The notes below the pieces were generated by a model that saw only the letters and a list, made by a program, of their open reading frames with translations, was not told where the DNA came from and searched no databases. Of a stretch of 14,990 nt of DNA, positions 12,765 to 14,990 are shown piece after piece (within the stretch, counting starts at the first letter, position 1; every line of letters starts with the position of its first letter). Made by a program: the position numbers and the translations under genes. Source of the stretch: JAWAFD01 sp964467175 (GTDB lineage: Archaea; Micrarchaeota; Micrarchaeia; Anstonellales; J096); the NCBI GenBank assembly GCA_964467175.1, contig CAYXNY010000048.1, positions 1 to 14,990 of the forward strand, given 5' to 3'.

Positions 12765-14990
12765 ATGAGGAATAGAACTGCATTTTTTTTGTTTTTGCTG
12801 TTAATTGTTGGAATGGGCTATGCGTACAACCAACTAGGAGGAGGAGTATGTGAATGTAATGGCTGTTCTGACTGTACCGACGCACTAAATGATAATACCA
12901 ATTGCGCTAATGAAGTAAGATTAACAACAAGTATAACGAATTATGCAGGAACATGCATAAATAACCCGGAAAACTTCTCTAATAAAATATTTGACTGCCA
13001 AGGGTATGTAATTGATGGAGACAATAGTGGAACAGGTTATGGAATTTATTTGGATGGAAAAGAGAACAACACAATAAGGAACTGCAATGTTTCTGATTTT
13101 GAATATGGCTTTTTCCTTAATTTGAGCAGCAATAACACATTCGCCAGCAACACTGTGTATGAGAATAAAATTGGCTTTTACATAGTTTCCTCACCAAACA
13201 ATTCATTTGTAAACAATACTGTATGGACCGGTCAGGATTATGGCTTCCAAGGATCATCATCCAATAATCTTACGTTCATCAACAATACTGCGTATGATTA
13301 TTTCGGTGGGTTTTCCTTTTACAATTGCCCTAATATGACGCTCAGGTATAACCGCGCTTATAATACAGAATATGGATTTGAGTTTTCTAACTGCAGCGGT
13401 ACAGTATCTGATGGTGATATTGCATATAGGAACGCCTATGGTATAACATTACGGAATTCAAATATTTCCGTCTATGACACCCACCTTTACAACAATTCTG
13501 ATCGGGATATTGATGTGATTGGGGACGATATGGATGTTTACAACCTGCTTTTGTCTAACATTACACTTGACAATCCTTTAGGCAATTTTGTCAATTATAC
13601 TTCCCTTTATGTGAATGATACGTATGGCTATATTGGAGGTGTAGGTCAGCGATACTTGATAAAATGGTCTTCCGCCATATCCTTGCCTCCTAATAGGGTC
13701 AGTTTTGCTCAGAAGTTTGTCAATATTACGATTGAAAATGGTCCGGCAGAGTTGGATTCGGTTTCCTGGGGCTGGCTTGACTCGGAGCTTACCGGATACG
13801 ATGAAAATAATTTCCAGCTTTGGGAATATAATTCATCTACTGGATGGCTTATGATCAATGGCACGCCTGATATTATAGGAAACCGCCTGTCAGCAGCGAA
13901 TTTATCTCCTCAAGGAAATGAGGGCAATGTTTATGGAATATTTGAGTTTAATTGCCTCTGCGATAGTTGTGCGAGTTGCACTTCAAAATTAAATGATCCT
14001 TCGTGCAATGTGGTGAATTTAACCGCGGATATTTCCAGCGTTTCAGGCACTTGTATTGACAACCCGGTGAATTTTTCCAATAAGGTATTTGATTGCCAGG
14101 GCTATATGATAGATGGAGATGGTTCAGGGACTGGTTATGGAATTTATTTATTAGGCAAACAAAACAACAGGATAAAGAATTGCAATGTCTCGGAATTTTA
14201 TCATGGGGTTTATCTGCGGGGCTGCTCGAACAACAATCTAACGAACAACTTCGCTTATTATAATAACAACAGTGGTTTCTACATTACTTCAGGCTCAAAC
14301 AACAACATCCTAATTAACAACTCTGCATATAACAACTCGTATGGCCTTTACCTCTCTTCCAGCTCCAACAACAATCTAACTAACAACTTTGCTTATAACA
14401 ACTCGCAATATGGTTTCTCACTCGTTTTTAGCCCCGACAACATTCTCTCCAACAACTCCGCTTACGAAAACGGTTTCGGCTTCTACATCTACTCCAACTA
14501 CACCTATCTGATAAATAACTCTGCATATAACAACTCGCAATATGGTTTCTATCTTTACGAAAGCTCAAACAACACTTTGGCAAACAACTTTGCTTACGAG
14601 AACTCGCAATATGGTTTCTACCTTCGCTCCGGTTCCAATAACAACACCCTAACGAACAACACAGCTTATAACAACAACTATCAGGCTTATATTGACTCAT
14701 CGAACAATAATCTTATTTACAACAACATCTTCAATGCTTCTGCAGGACAGTATGCAGTTTACGATGACGGAGACAACTATTGGAACACCACAAAGGACTG
14801 CTCTGGAACAAATATAATAGGAGGAGATTGCATAGGAGGAAACTTTTATTCTAATTACTCAGGAGTGGATATAAATGGGGATGGAATAGGAGATAATCCG
14901 CCAAATTACTCTATTTATGGAGGAAGCAACTACGATTATCTGCCTTTGACTAATAACTATACTTCTCTATGTTATGTTTTTGATGGTTCT
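12765..14990 (+). CDS. Large secreted parallel beta-helix (NosD/CASH-type) surface protein, 3' end beyond window
   Basis: The frame is open for 742 codons to the window edge, so the protein is partial at its C-terminus. A signal peptide (about 1-20, cleavage near GYA|Y) is followed by a Cys-rich CxCxxCxxC motif (Cys29-37), FDCQGYVIDG, and a right-handed beta-helix of 22-24-residue rungs rich in Asn. A beta-sandwich-like insert (about 300-390, with LWEYNSSTGW) comes next, then a second CxCxxCxxC (Cys397-405), a copy of the same leader module, and more regular rungs of the type SNNNLTNNFAYNNS. It nears the window end with VDINGDGIGDNPPNY, a calcium-loop-like segment typical of archaeal NosD-like proteins. 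About forty N-x-S/T sequons by eye suggest heavy N-glycosylation. Likely a surface or adhesin-like protein; ligand unknown. Confidence 0.85.
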   Translation, partial: MRNRTAFFLFLLLIVGMGYAYNQLGGGVCECNGCSDCTDALNDNTNCANEVRLTTSITNYAGTCINNPENFSNKIFDCQGYVIDGDNSGTGYGIYLDGKENNTIRNCNVSDFEYGFFLNLSSNNTFASNTVYENKIGFYIVSSPNNSFVNNTVWTGQDYGFQGSSSNNLTFINNTAYDYFGGFSFYNCPNMTLRYNRAYNTEYGFEFSNCSGTVSDGDIAYRNAYGITLRNSNISVYDTHLYNNSDRDIDVIGDDMDVYNLLLSNITLDNPLGNFVNYTSLYVNDTYGYIGGVGQRYLIKWSSAISLPPNRVSFAQKFVNITIENGPAELDSVSWGWLDSELTGYDENNFQLWEYNSSTGWLMINGTPDIIGNRLSAANLSPQGNEGNVYGIFEFNCLCDSCASCTSKLNDPSCNVVNLTADISSVSGTCIDNPVNFSNKVFDCQGYMIDGDGSGTGYGIYLLGKQNNRIKNCNVSEFYHGVYLRGCSNNNLTNNFAYYNNNSGFYITSGSNNNILINNSAYNNSYGLYLSSSSNNNLTNNFAYNNSQYGFSLVFSPDNILSNNSAYENGFGFYIYSNYTYLINNSAYNNSQYGFYLYESSNNTLANNFAYENSQYGFYLRSGSNNNTLTNNTAYNNNYQAYIDSSNNNLIYNNIFNASAGQYAVYDDGDNYWNTTKDCSGTNIIGGDCIGGNFYSNYSGVDINGDGIGDNPPNYSIYGGSNYDYLPLTNNYTSLCYVFDGS
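14389..14640 (+). repeat. Near-identical DNA repeats encoding beta-helix rungs
   Basis: AACTCGCAATATGGTTTCT occurs exactly three times, at 14400-14418, 14532-14550 and 14601-14619; the last two are 69 bp apart, one 23-residue rung. Flanking AACAACTTTGCTTA is also repeated. Identity at codon level suggests recent duplication or gene conversion of rungs and may cause copy-number change or assembly collapse. Confidence 0.7.

Noticed and set aside
14428..14700. Minus-strand Cys/Ser/Arg-rich open frame
   Set aside because: Antisense product of the repetitive Asn-rich beta-helix rungs; its repeats simply mirror those.
14216..14720. CRISPR-like array of repeats
   Set aside because: Repeats are coding, in frame, of unequal spacing and part of beta-helix rungs; no constant-length spacers.

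Overview
The window is archaeal chromosomal DNA. It carries archaeal-type ribosomal proteins uS12 and uS7, elongation factor 2 with a diphthamide site, a 20S proteasome alpha subunit and an archaeal-type UMP kinase. Promoters are TATA boxes lying about 26 nt upstream of the start codon or short leader. Some starts are leaderless; others use a GGTGAT-type Shine-Dalgarno. No bacterial -35/-10 promoter logic is needed anywhere. The divergent uS12, the very tight gene packing with overlapping 3' ends, and the Cys-rich secreted beta-helix protein suggest a DPANN-like or other small-genome archaeon, but this lineage guess is inference only.

Layout. 31-816: signal-peptide plus two-TM envelope protein of unknown function. 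876-4166: translation cluster uS12, uS7, EF-2 (a shortened archaeal str cluster, with no EF-1A or uS10 following). 4234-5205: membrane-anchored protein with a lytic-transglycosylase/lysozyme-like domain, leaderless, its TATA box centred inside a 12-bp inverted repeat. 6449-5193 (minus): seryl-tRNA synthetase, divergent from 6501-7706, a GlmU-like sugar-1-phosphate nucleotidyltransferase/acetyltransferase; both appear to fire from one shared TATA element. 7708-8157: a stand-alone RuvC-like DUF460-type protein that seems to need an AUU (or CUG) start. 9295-8150 (minus): patatin-like lipase, divergent from 9349-10014, a glycerophosphodiester phosphodiesterase, again with one shared TATA element. 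10056-10760: proteasome alpha. 12442-10773 (minus): a lipoprotein with a ComEC-like metallo-beta-lactamase fold that has lost its metal ligands, translationally coupled to UMP kinase. 12443-12764: a 322-bp non-coding gap holding a 176-bp unit bounded by inverted repeats resembling IS6-family ends. 12765-14990: a large secreted parallel beta-helix (NosD/CASH-type) protein that continues past the window end.

How it fits together. Housekeeping (translation, tRNA charging, protein turnover, pyrimidine and UDP-sugar synthesis) is interleaved with an unusual share of exported or lipid/cell-wall-acting proteins: a lysozyme-like enzyme, a patatin, a GDPD, a degenerate MBL lipoprotein, a two-TM secreted protein and a highly glycosylatable beta-helix protein. 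Peptidoglycan and acyl-ester phospholipids are not normal archaeal materials, so this set could act on other cells or scavenged material. That link is inference. The clearest oddities are the altered decoding-centre loop in uS12, the lysozyme-like domain in an archaeon, the ligand-less MBL lipoprotein, the non-canonical start, and the operator-like and bidirectional promoters.
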